DNA from: a methanogenic archaeon mixed culture ISO4-G1
GTDB lineage: Archaea > Thermoplasmatota > Thermoplasmata > Methanomassiliicoccales > Methanomethylophilaceae
DNA: 64,000 nucleotides
Reading direction: 5' to 3'
Assembly (NCBI GenBank): GCA_001563305.1
Contig: CP013703.1
Location: 310,001-374,000 of the forward strand
How positions within the stretch are numbered: the first letter of the stretch is position 1; each line of letters begins with the position of its first letter. The translations under genes and the position numbers were made by a program. The notes below the pieces were generated by a model that worked only from the letters and a program-made list of their open reading frames with translations, searched no databases and was not told the DNA's origin. Positions 25,652-34,380 of this stretch are shown piece after piece.

Positions 25652-26539
25652 TCAGTGGGAAAGCAGTGCTTTGCTCCCGTTGTAGATGGCGTCCGTCGGT
25701 CCTAGGTTGGCCCAGCCGGGCTCGGCAACCTTGACCTTGAGACCGGTCCTCTCCGCGACCGATTTGGTATCCTTCTCGAAGTTTTCCCTCTCTCCGATGC
25801 CCGTATCGATGGTCAGGATATACTTGTAGTCCCCCTGGGCCAGCAGCCATCTGAGGTATCCGTCGGGACCTTTCTCGATGCCCAGGACCTCCCTCATCTC
25901 GTCGGTGAGGCTTTCCTCCAATGCCGCCGTATCCGCCGCGTCTGCCTTCATGAACTCGTCGAAGTTGTTGGCCATGGCCGGGAACAGGTAGAAGTGTCCG
26001 GTGTACTTCTTCTGGAGCTCTGTGTACCTCGGACCGCCGGAGATGTTCACGCCCACGCAGTCGTGGCATAGGCACCCGTTCTCGTCGGTGAACATGAGGC
26101 TGGGCTTGAATCCCTTCTCCTTGCACCATTTGGGGATGTTCCAGTCGAAGTTCCCGCAGGTGCCCAGGTAGAAGGCGATCGCGTCCACGAAGGGCTGAAG
26201 GTCTATCGTCAGATCCTCCACGGTGCTCTTGAGGACCTCAGGTTTGGCATGGAGTCCCAGGTTGATGGTGCAGATGAGTATGCTGAACCCTTTCGCGGGT
26301 TCGAAGATCCGTCCGACGACATCGTCCCATGACACCATGGAGTACGGGATGCCGTTATGGTCGAGCTTCCTCTTGATCGACGATGTGCTGTCGCTTTCCA
26401 CGATGTATATGTTCTTCTCTTCCGGGTCCTTCTTCACGCTGTATACGAAGTTGTCGTCGAGCATGGGACAAAGGATGACACCCAGGATGCCTTCGGTCAT
26501 GCGGACGGAATCCGCGTGTTGGGTATTTGTTTCTTTCAT
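25652..26539 (-). CDS. DUF1638-like protein
   Basis: The 295-residue protein resembles the DUF1638 family found in methanogens and some bacteria. Family-like features are LGVILCPMLDDNFVYSV at the start, FYLGTCGNFDW in the middle and LTIDTGIGERENF near the end, with two cysteines in CLCHDCVGV. The function is unknown; it may bind a corrinoid or metal, but nothing here proves that. The start is uncertain: ATG at 26539 or 26500. Both lie inside the 3' end of the upstream reading frame, which is unusual. Confidence 0.6.
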   Translation of the reverse strand: MKETNTQHADSVRMTEGILGVILCPMLDDNFVYSVKKDPEEKNIYIVESDSTSSIKRKLDHNGIPYSMVSWDDVVGRIFEPAKGFSILICTINLGLHAKPEVLKSTVEDLTIDLQPFVDAIAFYLGTCGNFDWNIPKWCKEKGFKPSLMFTDENGCLCHDCVGVNISGGPRYTELQKKYTGHFYLFPAMANNFDEFMKADAADTAALEESLTDEMREVLGIEKGPDGYLRWLLAQGDYKYILTIDTGIGERENFEKDTKSVAERTGLKVKVAEPGWANLGPTDAIYNGSKALLSH

Positions 26540-27437
26540 TCCCGGATGACGGACCGCCGGGTCGGTCATCAGACGGGCCATCTGCAGTAACGGTCTCCCT
26601 CGGATCCGTGAGGAACGCCTTCCTGTCGGCGCCCCTTCCCAGCTCGAACGCCCTTCCGTCGTCCTCGAGCACCGCCATGACCTTCTTCAGGGTGAATATG
26701 GACAGCATCAGATCGGTCGATATCCTCTCCATGGTGGATCCCGGACGTTCCCTCAGATAGCAGACCACCCTTTCCGTGCAATCAGGATGTTTCAGCGGAT
26801 GCTCCACCGAGGGCAGGCGGATGCAGAAGCTATCGTCCTTCACCGTGACGGCGGGGACCATGCCCGTGTTCAGGTAGCACCTCCTGATTCTGGCCAATCC
26901 CTTGCCGCGAAGTGTGGCGTACTTGATCGAGGACAGGAACTCTGCCATCCTGCGGTTCCTCGGTGAGGCGAGCGTCATGTCGTTCTGTCCCTCTGATGAC
27001 GCCATGCCTCCGGGGGACACGACCTCCATGACGCTGTCGGAGACCGATACGTGGATCGTCCTCCCCTCCCTCGCATCGAAATGGATCACGGCGTTCACCA
27101 GGGACTCCAGAATGGCTGGGGTGGGGAAGCGGCGGTAGAGTCCGGCGCTGGCGATTCTGTTAAGGTACGGGCACAGGTCCCTGATGAAGGAATAGCAGCA
27201 TTCGAGCTGCACCGGGAGAGGACCTATGAAGGACATCTGGCACTCATCAGCCTCGAGGACTATGTGCCAGGGGCACTGATCCGACATGAAGCAGGCATAG
27301 TTGTCGTATATGCCCCGATCCGTGATGAACCCGGAGATGTGGGCCCCTACCCTGAGTTTCTCGCCGACGAACCTGTCGATCGATTCGAATGTCAGCTCTT
27401 GTATTGCGGAGGGTTCGTCCTCGAAGGATTCATACAT
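26355..27437 (-). CDS. HATPase_c_4-type ATP-binding protein with winged helix (3' end doubtful)
   Basis: The first 300 or so residues show the GHKL-type fold found in AlbA_2/RecG-like regulators: ILESLVNAVIHFDAREGRTI (N-box), EVVSPGGMASS and ATLRGKGLARIRRCY. A winged helix follows (VVCYLRERPGSTMERISTD, AFELGRGADRKAFL). The recognisable protein ends near 26590. The last about 60 residues are Arg/His/Gly-rich and are simply the DUF1638 gene read in another frame. A frameshift or lost stop at the 3' end is likely. The classical AlbA_2 domain is missing at the N-terminus. Confidence 0.65.
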   Translation of the reverse strand: MYESFEDEPSAIQELTFESIDRFVGEKLRVGAHISGFITDRGIYDNYACFMSDQCPWHIVLEADECQMSFIGPLPVQLECCYSFIRDLCPYLNRIASAGLYRRFPTPAILESLVNAVIHFDAREGRTIHVSVSDSVMEVVSPGGMASSEGQNDMTLASPRNRRMAEFLSSIKYATLRGKGLARIRRCYLNTGMVPAVTVKDDSFCIRLPSVEHPLKHPDCTERVVCYLRERPGSTMERISTDLMLSIFTLKKVMAVLEDDGRAFELGRGADRKAFLTDPRETVTADGPSDDRPGGPSSGNERNKYPTRGFRPHDRRHPGCHPLSHARRQLRIQREEGPGREEHIHRGKRQHIVDQEEARP

Positions 27438-27553
27438 CGGATGGTTTACTCTCAGCCTGATTTAAGTAAATTCATTGGGGGTGAAGAATTGAGATAGGTG
27501 AAAGCAATTCATTCCCAGATTCGTCGCCAATCGTCGAAGGCTGGCTCATTACC

Positions 27554-27563
27554 TATAAATAGT
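27554..27563 (+). promoter_or_regulatory. TATA box of the FMN-binding protein gene
   Basis: TATAAATAGT about 40 bases upstream of the ATG at 27596 fits an archaeal TATA box. The region 27438-27595 holds no other gene that I can see. Confidence 0.55.
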
Positions 27564-27595
27564 ATCCAAATAAATCCATTCATCCGGTGGTACAA

Positions 27596-27994
27596 ATGGT
27601 AGCCATACCGAAAGATATCATGGAACTCATAGCAGCTAAAGAGACCGTGAAGATCCTCGTGACATCGTCCTCCGAGGGTCAGCCCCACGCCATCGTATGC
27701 GGGAGCATCTTCGCGACACCCGACGGAAAGGCAGGGGTCGGGGAGATCCTCATGAAGAGGGCATCTAAGAACCTGAAGGACACAGGCAAGGCGGCGATCG
27801 CCATAGCTGCGGGACCCAAGGCATACGAGATCATCCTCAAGAACCCCGTACGCTCGGACAGCGGACCTGTGTTCGATGACATGAAGGCCAAGATGGCCGC
27901 CGTGAACCTCCCGTGCTTCGCAGTGTGGACGTTCGACGTCGCAGAGATCTGGGACGAGAGCGCTGGACCCACCGCAGGCACCAAGGTCTGCTGA
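27596..27994 (+). CDS. Pyridoxamine-5'-phosphate-oxidase-like FMN-binding protein
   Basis: The 132-residue protein is a small FMN-binding split barrel. The pattern ETVKILVTSSSEGQPHAIVC at the start, followed by KNLKDTGKAAIAIAAGPKAYE, is that of the PNPOx-like family. Such proteins act as flavin reductases, electron carriers or F420-dependent enzymes, and the substrate cannot be predicted. ATG at 27596 is preceded by GGTGG and is chosen over a GTG three codons upstream. Confidence 0.82.
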   Translation: MVAIPKDIMELIAAKETVKILVTSSSEGQPHAIVCGSIFATPDGKAGVGEILMKRASKNLKDTGKAAIAIAAGPKAYEIILKNPVRSDSGPVFDDMKAKMAAVNLPCFAVWTFDVAEIWDESAGPTAGTKVC

Positions 27995-28050
27995 TACAAT
28001 ATGCCCCGTAAGGGGCATCCCTTTATTTTTGAGAAGCCGATATACCGACT

Positions 28051-28665
28051 ATGTCATTATTGGAAGAGTACCTGCCGGACTGGTTCTTCACGTACCTGTC
28101 CCCTATCATTCTTCTGCTCGGTGGATTGATGGCCATCATCATCGTGGTCTTCTATCTCAAGGACAAGGAGTCCACCAAGTACAAGCTCTTCGTCGCGTTG
28201 GGTGCCGTGCTGGGAGTGCTCATAGTTGTCCTGGCGGTCACGGAAGGATTCCACGCCCAGAGCTACACGCTGCTCCTGATCGCACTGGCGGCGTTCACGC
28301 TGATAATCAGGCCCATCCGTGAGGTCCACATCGCCGTGGTCGTCGGTATCCTCGTTATGGCCTTGGTGTATCTGGCACTTGCGAATCTCAACGGTGTCGA
28401 GGTCGCAGGGGTCGACCTGTCGTTCCTTGCTTCCGGATGGCCGAGGATCATCGTCGCATTCATCGCCGGAGCCATCGTATACGGTCTCCTGAACTTCGCC
28501 GAGGCCATCGTCAAGGTGTTCGGAACGATCCTGAACTGCTGGCCCATCCTGTTCATCCTCGGTGTCCTCTGCATCGCGGAGGCGTTCTGCCAGTACATGG
28601 GATACGGGTCGATCTTCGACTACATCAACAACATCCCTTGGAGCAACTATATCCCCTCTTCGTGA
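28051..28665 (+). CDS. Integral membrane protein of unknown function
   Basis: The 204-residue protein has about six hydrophobic helices (for example SPIILLLGGLMAIIIVVFYL and ILVMALVYLALANL), separated by short loops with few charges. No transport or catalytic motif is recognised. It stands alone with its own TATA-like region (CTTTATTTTTGAG just upstream at about 28020). The gene is followed by a gap with the tRNA-Arg promoter. Confidence 0.75.
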   Translation: MSLLEEYLPDWFFTYLSPIILLLGGLMAIIIVVFYLKDKESTKYKLFVALGAVLGVLIVVLAVTEGFHAQSYTLLLIALAAFTLIIRPIREVHIAVVVGILVMALVYLALANLNGVEVAGVDLSFLASGWPRIIVAFIAGAIVYGLLNFAEAIVKVFGTILNCWPILFILGVLCIAEAFCQYMGYGSIFDYINNIPWSNYIPSS

Positions 28666-28747
28666 GGATGCTCCGATCAAACCTTTCCAGGGGGTCAGCC
28701 AGACCCCCTTTCACAACGTGTTTTGAGGCCCCTTTCCATTAACAAAC

Positions 28748-28757
28748 CTTTAAATTA
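28748..28757 (+). promoter_or_regulatory. TATA box of tRNA-Arg
   Basis: CTTTAAATTATAG (about 28748-28760) lies 25-34 bases before the tRNA 5' end at 28782. Confidence 0.55.
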
Positions 28758-28781
28758 TAGTAGCCGATGGAGGGGAAGAGT

Positions 28782-28856
28782 GGGCTCGTGGCTTAGCCAG
28801 GATATAGCGCTGGCCTTCTAAGCCAGACGCCTCGGGTTCGAATCCCGACGGGCCCG
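28782..28856 (+). tRNA. tRNA-Arg (TCT)
   Basis: The acceptor GGGCTCG pairs with CGGGCCC. The D stem GCTT has AAGC-like pairing with ATAGC, the anticodon arm is CTGGC-CTTCTAA-GCCAG with anticodon TCT, and the T arm is TCGGG-TTCGAAT-CCCGA. The discriminator is G and CCA is not encoded. rpl41e follows 46 bases downstream and may be cotranscribed. Confidence 0.9.
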
Positions 28857-28902
28857 CCTGGATGCATCGCCATAACGATGACAAATCCAAGGAAGGATCA
28901 AG

Positions 28903-29010
28903 ATGAAGAGAGGCTCACGCGCCTGGAAGAAACGCGGTAACCAGCGTTGGAAATGGCGCAAGAAGAAAATGAGAAGAAGAAAGAAAGAAGCGAAGATGCG
29001 TAAGCAGTGA
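28903..29010 (+). CDS. rpl41e: Ribosomal protein eL41
   Basis: This 35-residue, extremely basic peptide starts MKRGSRAWKKRGNQRWKW and ends with repeated Arg/Lys. The pattern of Trp residues (AWKK, RWKW) and RKKKMRRRKKEAKMR matches archaeal eL41, the smallest ribosomal protein, which lies at the subunit interface. AAGGAAGGATCAAG upstream supplies the ribosome-binding site. It lies between tRNA-Arg and tRNA-Trp, and it is too short for most gene finders. Confidence 0.88.
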   Translation: MKRGSRAWKKRGNQRWKWRKKKMRRRKKEAKMRKQ

Positions 29011-29027
29011 TTTACCATCACTCTCCA

Positions 29028-29198
29028 GGGGGTATAGGCTAACCTGGCAGACTGGCGGGCTCCAGTTATTGAGCGTGATTGTAAATGGGTTTGCTGACAG
29101 TTGATGATTAACTGGAGCGATGACTCATTGATTCCGCGGGAGGTAGCTCCTCCCGTAGTGGAAACCCGCTGACGGGGGTTCAAATCCCTCTGCCCCCA
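29028..29198 (+). tRNA. tRNA-Trp (CCA) with a 98-nt intron
   Basis: GGGGGTA pairs with TGCCCCC, and discriminator A follows at 29198. The anticodon stem GCGGG (29055-29059) pairs with CCCGC (29165-29169), and the anticodon CCA is at 29062-29064. The T arm is GGGGG-TTCAAAT-CCCTC. The intron runs about 29066-29163, after position 37. The mature tRNA would be 73 bases without encoded CCA. The D-arm pairing is imperfect, so the exact fold should be confirmed. Confidence 0.85.
29075..29123 (+). ncRNA. Double box C/D guide RNA inside the tRNA-Trp intron
   Basis: The sequence shows C box GTGATTG (29075-29081), a 12-nt guide, D' box CTGA (29094-29097), a 3-nt spacer, C' box TTGATGA (29101-29107), a 12-nt guide and D box ATGA (29120-29123). 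The second guide, AACTGGAGC (29110-29118), is perfectly complementary to GCTCCAGTT at 29059-29067, and the fifth base before the D box pairs with C34. The first guide pairs TGGGTTT with AAACCCG across the 3' splice site, with the fifth base on C39. Haloarchaeal pre-tRNA-Trp introns are known to direct 2'-O-methylation at 34 and 39. Confidence 0.82.
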
Positions 29199-29350
29199 CT
29201 CACGCATCTTCGATGCTTCTTCTTTGGCACCTTCGGGTGCCAAACAACCTTCTTCCCGGTTTCGGTTTTTATTATCCATCGGCTTCTGGCCGGCGATTTG
29301 TTATTAACATATGGCTAAGGTTTTAATAACATCTTGACAACAGGGCATTC

Positions 29351-30109
29351 ATGGAAGCGATAATCACATTCCTGTTGTTCGCCGCATTGCTCGTGGTGTT
29401 CTCGGTCTTCGGGGCGTATCTCCCGAGATCCAGAACGATGGATGAAGAACGCATACACGCGTTGATAGCGGTGAGTGCAGGACTGTTCCTGGGGCTCCTG
29501 TTGCTGATACTGATCCCGGAAGGGATGGAGGAGAGCGAAGAGGCAGGCATTTCCGGTCATTATGCCATGATTGTTCTGGCGGCCGCATTCCTGCTGATCA
29601 TGGCCGTGGAGTCGTACATCACCCACAACAGCAGGTCCAAGGAGGAGCTCAACCATAACGTCGGAACATTGGGACTCTACGTAGGTCTTGGAATACATGC
29701 GATATGCGACGGACTGATCCTCGCCGCACTCTTCATGGCCGGGGAGACCGTCGGACTGATGGCCGCCATAGGTCTCTGCATCCACAAGTTCGCGGACATG
29801 TTCTCGCTGTCATCGGTGACGCTCATGGACGGAGGAGATAACAGCAGGATGATGAAGGAACTCATCGCATTCGCGCTCATCACGCCCATCGCCGGAATCG
29901 TGTTCTTCTTCCTGTTCGGAGACATGGAACTGGAAGGCACATTGGGGCTCCCCCTGATGTTCGCATCGGGAACGATGCTGTACGTCACCACTTGCGACAT
30001 CCTGCCCGAGGCGTTCCACGAGGGCAAGGAGCTGAAATCCGTTGGACTGGTGTCCCTCGGTGTGATCCTCATGATCCTGTTATTCGTGATCTTCCCGCAC
30101 TTCCACTGA
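29351..30109 (+). CDS. ZIP-family metal transporter
   Basis: The 252-residue protein has about eight membrane helices. Helix 4 carries GLGIHAICDGLILAALFMAG and helix 5 carries GLCIHKFADMFSLSSVTLM, the paired His/Asp metal-binding motifs of the ZIP family, which imports zinc or other divalent metals. A short charged loop, NSRSKEELNHN, precedes helix 4. It is a single gene with a TATA-like GGTTTTAATAACATC upstream of the ATG. The specific metal is not predictable. Confidence 0.87.
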   Translation: MEAIITFLLFAALLVVFSVFGAYLPRSRTMDEERIHALIAVSAGLFLGLLLLILIPEGMEESEEAGISGHYAMIVLAAAFLLIMAVESYITHNSRSKEELNHNVGTLGLYVGLGIHAICDGLILAALFMAGETVGLMAAIGLCIHKFADMFSLSSVTLMDGGDNSRMMKELIAFALITPIAGIVFFFLFGDMELEGTLGLPLMFASGTMLYVTTCDILPEAFHEGKELKSVGLVSLGVILMILLFVIFPHFH

Positions 30110-30179
30110 GAAATCGATAAGAGCGGTTGCTCCGAGGGCGCGAAATGCGCCTCGGAGCATATGTGTCAGTGTTTTAAAA

Positions 30180-31544
30180 TCAGTTCTTGAAACTGTGGAT
30201 CGGAGCGGGGATCCTTCCGCCGCGGTTCACGAAGTCCGCGCAGCCGAATCTGTTGACAGGCATGATCTTCGCCTCACCGAGGAGTCCACCGAACTGGGCG
30301 AACTCGCCGACATCCTTTCCGATGACCGGTATTAGCCTCACGGCGGTGGTCTTCTGGTTCACCATGCCGATGGCCATCTCGTCCGCGATTATCCCTGCGA
30401 TGGTGGTCGCGGGCGTGCTGCCGGGGACGGCGATCATGTCCAATCCCACGGAACAGACACATGTCATAGCTTCGAGCTTCTCTAATGTCAGAGCACCGAC
30501 CTCGGCCGCCTCGGCCATGGACCTGTCCTCCGTTACGGGGATGAACGCTCCTGACAGTCCTCCGACGTACGATGACGCCATCACACCGCCCTTCTTCACC
30601 TGGTCGTTCAGGATCGCCAGCGCGGCCGTGGTCCCGGGCGCACCGGCATACTCCATCCCCATCTCGTGGATGATATCGGCGATACTGTCGCCCACGGCGG
30701 GTGTCGGGGCCAGGGACAGGTCGACGATTCCGAAGGGCACGCCGAGCCTCTTGGAGGCCTCCTTGGCGAAGAGCTGACCGACCCTGGTGACCTTGAACGC
30801 GGTCCTCTTGATGGTCTCGCAGAGGACCTCGAAGTCCTCTCCCCTGATCTTCTCCAGCTCGTGCTTGACGACACCGGGTCCGCTGACACCGACGTTGATG
30901 ACTCTGTCGGTCTCGGTGACTCCGTGGAACGCACCGGCCATGAACGGATTGTCGTCCGGCGGGTTGCAGAATACGACCAGCTTGGCGCATCCGAGGGAGT
31001 CGTTCTCCTTGGTGGCCTCGGCGGTCTGCACGATGATGTCCCCCATGAGCCTCACGGCATCCATGTTGATACCCGTCTTGGTGGATCCCAGACCGATGGA
31101 TGAACAGACCCTCTCGGTGCTGGCGAGTGCCTTGGGTATCGATTCAATGAGCATTCTGTCCGCCTGGGTCATTCCCTTCTGGACGAGCGCGGAGTATCCT
31201 CCGAGGAAGTTGACCCCGACCTCCTTGGCGGCGGAGTCGAGGGTCTTGGCGATCCTCACGAAGTCCTCTGGGCAGTGGCATGCGGCCCCTCCGATGAGGG
31301 CGATGGGCGTGACCGAGATCCTCTTGTTGATCACCGGTACACCGTATTCGCTGCCGATCTCGTCGCCTACCCTCACCAGATCCTTGGCGGACTCGGTGAT
31401 CTTGTCGCGGATCTTCCTGCAAAGTGAATCGAGATCGGGATCGATGCAGTCCAGGAGGCTGATCCCCATGGTGATGGTCCTCACATCGAGGTTCTCGTGG
31501 GACACCATGTTGACGGTCTCGAAGACCTCGTTCAGCTCTACCAT
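30180..31544 (-). CDS. DUF711 / PFL-family protein (UPF0210)
   Basis: The 454-residue protein belongs to the conserved DUF711 family, distantly related to pyruvate formate-lyase-like folds but without a glycyl radical site. Family features are [18 protein letters not shown]-like sequence at the start, [20 protein letters not shown] and [14 protein letters not shown] in the middle, and [16 protein letters not shown] at the end. It is usually coded next to a small ACT protein, as here (4-base gap). The function of the pair is unknown. Confidence 0.88.
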   Translation of the reverse strand: MVELNEVFETVNMVSHENLDVRTITMGISLLDCIDPDLDSLCRKIRDKITESAKDLVRVGDEIGSEYGVPVINKRISVTPIALIGGAACHCPEDFVRIAKTLDSAAKEVGVNFLGGYSALVQKGMTQADRMLIESIPKALASTERVCSSIGLGSTKTGINMDAVRLMGDIIVQTAEATKENDSLGCAKLVVFCNPPDDNPFMAGAFHGVTETDRVINVGVSGPGVVKHELEKIRGEDFEVLCETIKRTAFKVTRVGQLFAKEASKRLGVPFGIVDLSLAPTPAVGDSIADIIHEMGMEYAGAPGTTAALAILNDQVKKGGVMASSYVGGLSGAFIPVTEDRSMAEAAEVGALTLEKLEAMTCVCSVGLDMIAVPGSTPATTIAGIIADEMAIGMVNQKTTAVRLIPVIGKDVGEFAQFGGLLGEAKIMPVNRFGCADFVNRGGRIPAPIHSFKN

Positions 31545-31548
31545 GTGA

Positions 31549-31821
31549 TCAGATCCTGTGCATCATGTCGAAGATCTCTTCGTGCTGTGCCTTGATGACG
31601 CAGCCCACCTTCTCGCCGACCTTCTCCAGGCCCTTGTTGAGGTCCTCGATGGTCCCCTTGTAGAGGGCTGTGTCGACTATCATCATCATGTTGATGAAGC
31701 CCTGCGAAGTGGTCTGCTTCAGATCGAGGATGTTGATCTGGTTCTCGGAGAAGAAGTTGCAGACCGTGGCGATGATGCCTATGCGGTCCTTTCCTACCAG
31801 TGTGACGATTGTCCTGCTCAT
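31549..31821 (-). CDS. ACT-domain protein (UPF0237 family)
   Basis: The 90-residue protein is a single ACT domain ([20 protein letters not shown] at the start), which generally binds an amino acid. The length is typical for the UPF0237 family. It is encoded between cimA and the DUF711 gene with 4-base gaps on both sides, so the three genes probably share one mRNA. The ligand is unknown; it may relate to the isoleucine/methionine synthesis genes upstream. Confidence 0.88.
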   Translation of the reverse strand: MSRTIVTLVGKDRIGIIATVCNFFSENQINILDLKQTTSQGFINMMMIVDTALYKGTIEDLNKGLEKVGEKVGCVIKAQHEEIFDMMHRI

Positions 31822-31825
31822 TGGT

Positions 31826-33385
31826 TCACCCTATCATCAGTTTGTATTCGATGGCATCCACGAGGGCGATGAGACTCGCCCCTACGACGTTCTCGGATAC
31901 CCCTACGGTGGTCCAGCTGCGCTTGCCGTCAGTGGACCTGATCAGTACGCGGACCCCTGCGGCTGTCGCCGATTTCTCGTCGAGGGTACGTACCTTGTAA
32001 TCTGTGAGCCTCATGTCGTTGATCTCCGGGAAGAACTTCAGGAGGGATTTCCTGAGCGCCTTGTCCAGGGCGTTGACCGGACCGTTGCCGTCGGCAGCGG
32101 TCTGCTCCAGCTGACCCTCGGAGTCGAGGACCTTGATGCTCGCCTCGGTGTCCGTGTCGCCGAGACGGTTGTCGATGAGGATCTTGAACCCCTCGACGGT
32201 GAATTTGGATTTCAGCTCTCCCCTGAGCCTCTTGACCAGCAGCTCGAAGCTCGCATCGGCGCCTTCGAACTGGTATCCCTTGGACTCCATCTCCTTGATC
32301 TTCTCGGTGATGTCAGGGGTGTCGTCGCCGCACTCGAGGCCGAGCTCCCTGAGCTTCTCCACGATGCTGGCGTTGCCCGCCATCTCCGAGACCAGGATCT
32401 TTCTGGAGTTCCCGACGCAGGAGGGCTCTATGTGCTCGTATGTGCGGCTGTCCTTGTTGACGGCGGAGATGTGCACCCCGCCCTTGTGCGCGAACGCGCT
32501 CACGCCCACGTACGGCATGTCCGGGCGCGGGGGTATGTTGACGGTCTCCCCTATGGACCTGGACAGCTCCGTCAGTCCCTTGGGGTCCATGTCGGATATC
32601 TCGTATCCCATCTTGTAGACCAGGTTGGGGATGACCGTGCAGAGGTTCGCGTTCCCGCATCTCTCTCCCAGTCCGTTGATTGTCCCCTGGACCATTGTGC
32701 ACCCACTGTCCACGGCGGTGAGGGAGCAGGCCGTGGCCATGTCCGAATCGTTGTGGCAGTGGATCCCCAGCGGTACCTCCACTGAGAGGAGCGCATCCTC
32801 TACGGCCTCGGAGATCTCCGAGGGGAGTGTGCCGCCGTTGGTGTCGCAGAGGATGAGCCATTCGGCTCCGCCGGTCTGCGCCGCCTTCAGTACATTGAGA
32901 GCGTACTTGCTGTTGGATTTGTAACCGTCGAAGAAGTGCTCCGCATCGAACATCACGTGCTTGCCGGACTCCACCAGGAACCTGATGCTGTCCTGGACCA
33001 TGTCCAGGTTCTCATCCAGCCCTATGCCCAATGCGGTCTGGACCTGGAAATCCCATGCCTTGCCGAAGATGCAGCACCAGTCCGCCTTGCAGGACACCAG
33101 GTCCTTCAGGTTCTGGTCCTCCTCCGGTCCGATGCCGGACCTCCTGGTGCTCCCGAAAGCGACCAGCTTGGTGCGCTTGAGATCCAGCGAGGATGCCTTC
33201 TCGAAGAACCAGTCGTCGACCGGATTCGTCCCGGGCCATCCGCCTTCCACGAAATCCACGCCGAACTCGTCCAGCGCCTTCAGGATGTCAAGCTTGTCCT
33301 CTGCCGAGAAGAGCACGCCCTCTGTCTGCGCCCCGTCGCGGAGCGTGGTATCGTAGATGACGACCCTCTCGCTCAATTCATTCAC
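31826..33385 (-). CDS. cimA: (R)-citramalate synthase
   Basis: The 519-residue enzyme condenses pyruvate with acetyl-CoA to citramalate, the first step of the threonine-independent isoleucine route. The HMGL-like domain has YDTTLRDGAQTEGVLF at residue 10 and the metal motif GIHCHNDSDMATA. The C-terminal LeuA dimer/regulatory domain starts near residue 390 (YQFEGADASFELLVKRLRG). The length and the KGGVHISAV segment favour CimA over homocitrate or isopropylmalate synthase. It overlaps hom by 8 bases. Confidence 0.92.
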   Translation of the reverse strand: MNELSERVVIYDTTLRDGAQTEGVLFSAEDKLDILKALDEFGVDFVEGGWPGTNPVDDWFFEKASSLDLKRTKLVAFGSTRRSGIGPEEDQNLKDLVSCKADWCCIFGKAWDFQVQTALGIGLDENLDMVQDSIRFLVESGKHVMFDAEHFFDGYKSNSKYALNVLKAAQTGGAEWLILCDTNGGTLPSEISEAVEDALLSVEVPLGIHCHNDSDMATACSLTAVDSGCTMVQGTINGLGERCGNANLCTVIPNLVYKMGYEISDMDPKGLTELSRSIGETVNIPPRPDMPYVGVSAFAHKGGVHISAVNKDSRTYEHIEPSCVGNSRKILVSEMAGNASIVEKLRELGLECGDDTPDITEKIKEMESKGYQFEGADASFELLVKRLRGELKSKFTVEGFKILIDNRLGDTDTEASIKVLDSEGQLEQTAADGNGPVNALDKALRKSLLKFFPEINDMRLTDYKVRTLDEKSATAAGVRVLIRSTDGKRSWTTVGVSENVVGASLIALVDAIEYKLMIG

Positions 33386-34379
33386 CGAATCTCTTGTCCA
33401 GCACCGCGACCAGGTCGCTGATTATGGCGGATGCGGTCTCCATGCGGCCCGCACCCCTTCCGGATATGAGGATGGGTCCCGCCATCTCGGTGGTGATCTC
33501 TGCGGTGTTGAGCGTTCCGGGGAGGCTGAGCGGGTGTCCCTTGGGTATGAGCCTGGGTGCGACCTCCAGCTTGGTGGGGGACACCTCTCCGATGAGCCTT
33601 ATGACCATTCCGTTGGCCCTTGCGAGGCCGACGGCGTCGGCGTTGATCGAGGTGATTCCGGTGATGTCGACGTCATCGAACGTGACGTTCCTTCCGAACA
33701 CGGAGTTCGCGAGGATGACGACCTTGCATGCGCTGTCGTATCCCTCGATGTCTGCCGTGGGGTCGGTCTCCGCGTATCCCTGCTGCTGGGCTTCCCTGAG
33801 CGCCTGCTCGAAGGGCTGTCCGTTGTCCATCTTGCTGAGGATGTAGTTGCAGGTTCCGTTGAAGATTCCCCTGATGGATTTGATCTTCTCCCCCGCCAGG
33901 TCGTCCAGGCAGAGGTCGATGATCGGCATGGCGCCTCCTACGGTGCCTTCGAATCCGATCATGCATCCCTTCTTCTTCGCGAGGTCCATGATCTCCCTGT
34001 ACTTCAGTGCCAGCGGTCCCTTGTTGACCGTGACCACGTCGATCTCGCGGTTCAGGGCGTATTTGATGTTCTCGAGCCCTACGCCGCCGTCCTCGATGTT
34101 GGTGGGCGTGACCTCGATGAGCACGTCGAAGTCGAGCTTGTCCATGACATCGGTCGACTTCGTGTAAGTGTCGGTTCCGACCTTTCCGGTCTTCTTCTTG
34201 GTGTCGAGCAGAGCCTGGGGGTCGAGTCCGTCCTGGTCGATGACATATGTCTTGGAATCCATCGCACCGACGATCCTGACCTCCTTGTTGTAGCGCTTCT
34301 TGAAGAAGTCCTGCTTCTTCATGATCGCCTCCACGGTCCCCTGGCCGATGGTTCCGAATCCGCATACGAATACCTTCAT
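33378..34379 (-). CDS. hom: Homoserine dehydrogenase
   Basis: The 333-residue enzyme reduces aspartate semialdehyde to homoserine. The dinucleotide-binding N-terminus KVFVCGFGTIGQGTVEAIM is followed by VVTVNKGPLALKYREIMDLA and the substrate motif GIFNGTCNYILSKM, in which the catalytic Lys and Glu region is conserved (EADPTADIEGYD-like EGYAETDPTADIEGYDSACK). No ACT domain is fused, but a separate ACT protein precedes it by one base. ATG at 34379 is chosen; the longer frame enters that gene. Confidence 0.94.
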   Translation of the reverse strand: MKVFVCGFGTIGQGTVEAIMKKQDFFKKRYNKEVRIVGAMDSKTYVIDQDGLDPQALLDTKKKTGKVGTDTYTKSTDVMDKLDFDVLIEVTPTNIEDGGVGLENIKYALNREIDVVTVNKGPLALKYREIMDLAKKKGCMIGFEGTVGGAMPIIDLCLDDLAGEKIKSIRGIFNGTCNYILSKMDNGQPFEQALREAQQQGYAETDPTADIEGYDSACKVVILANSVFGRNVTFDDVDITGITSINADAVGLARANGMVIRLIGEVSPTKLEVAPRLIPKGHPLSLPGTLNTAEITTEMAGPILISGRGAGRMETASAIISDLVAVLDKRFGE

Positions 34380-34380
34380 C

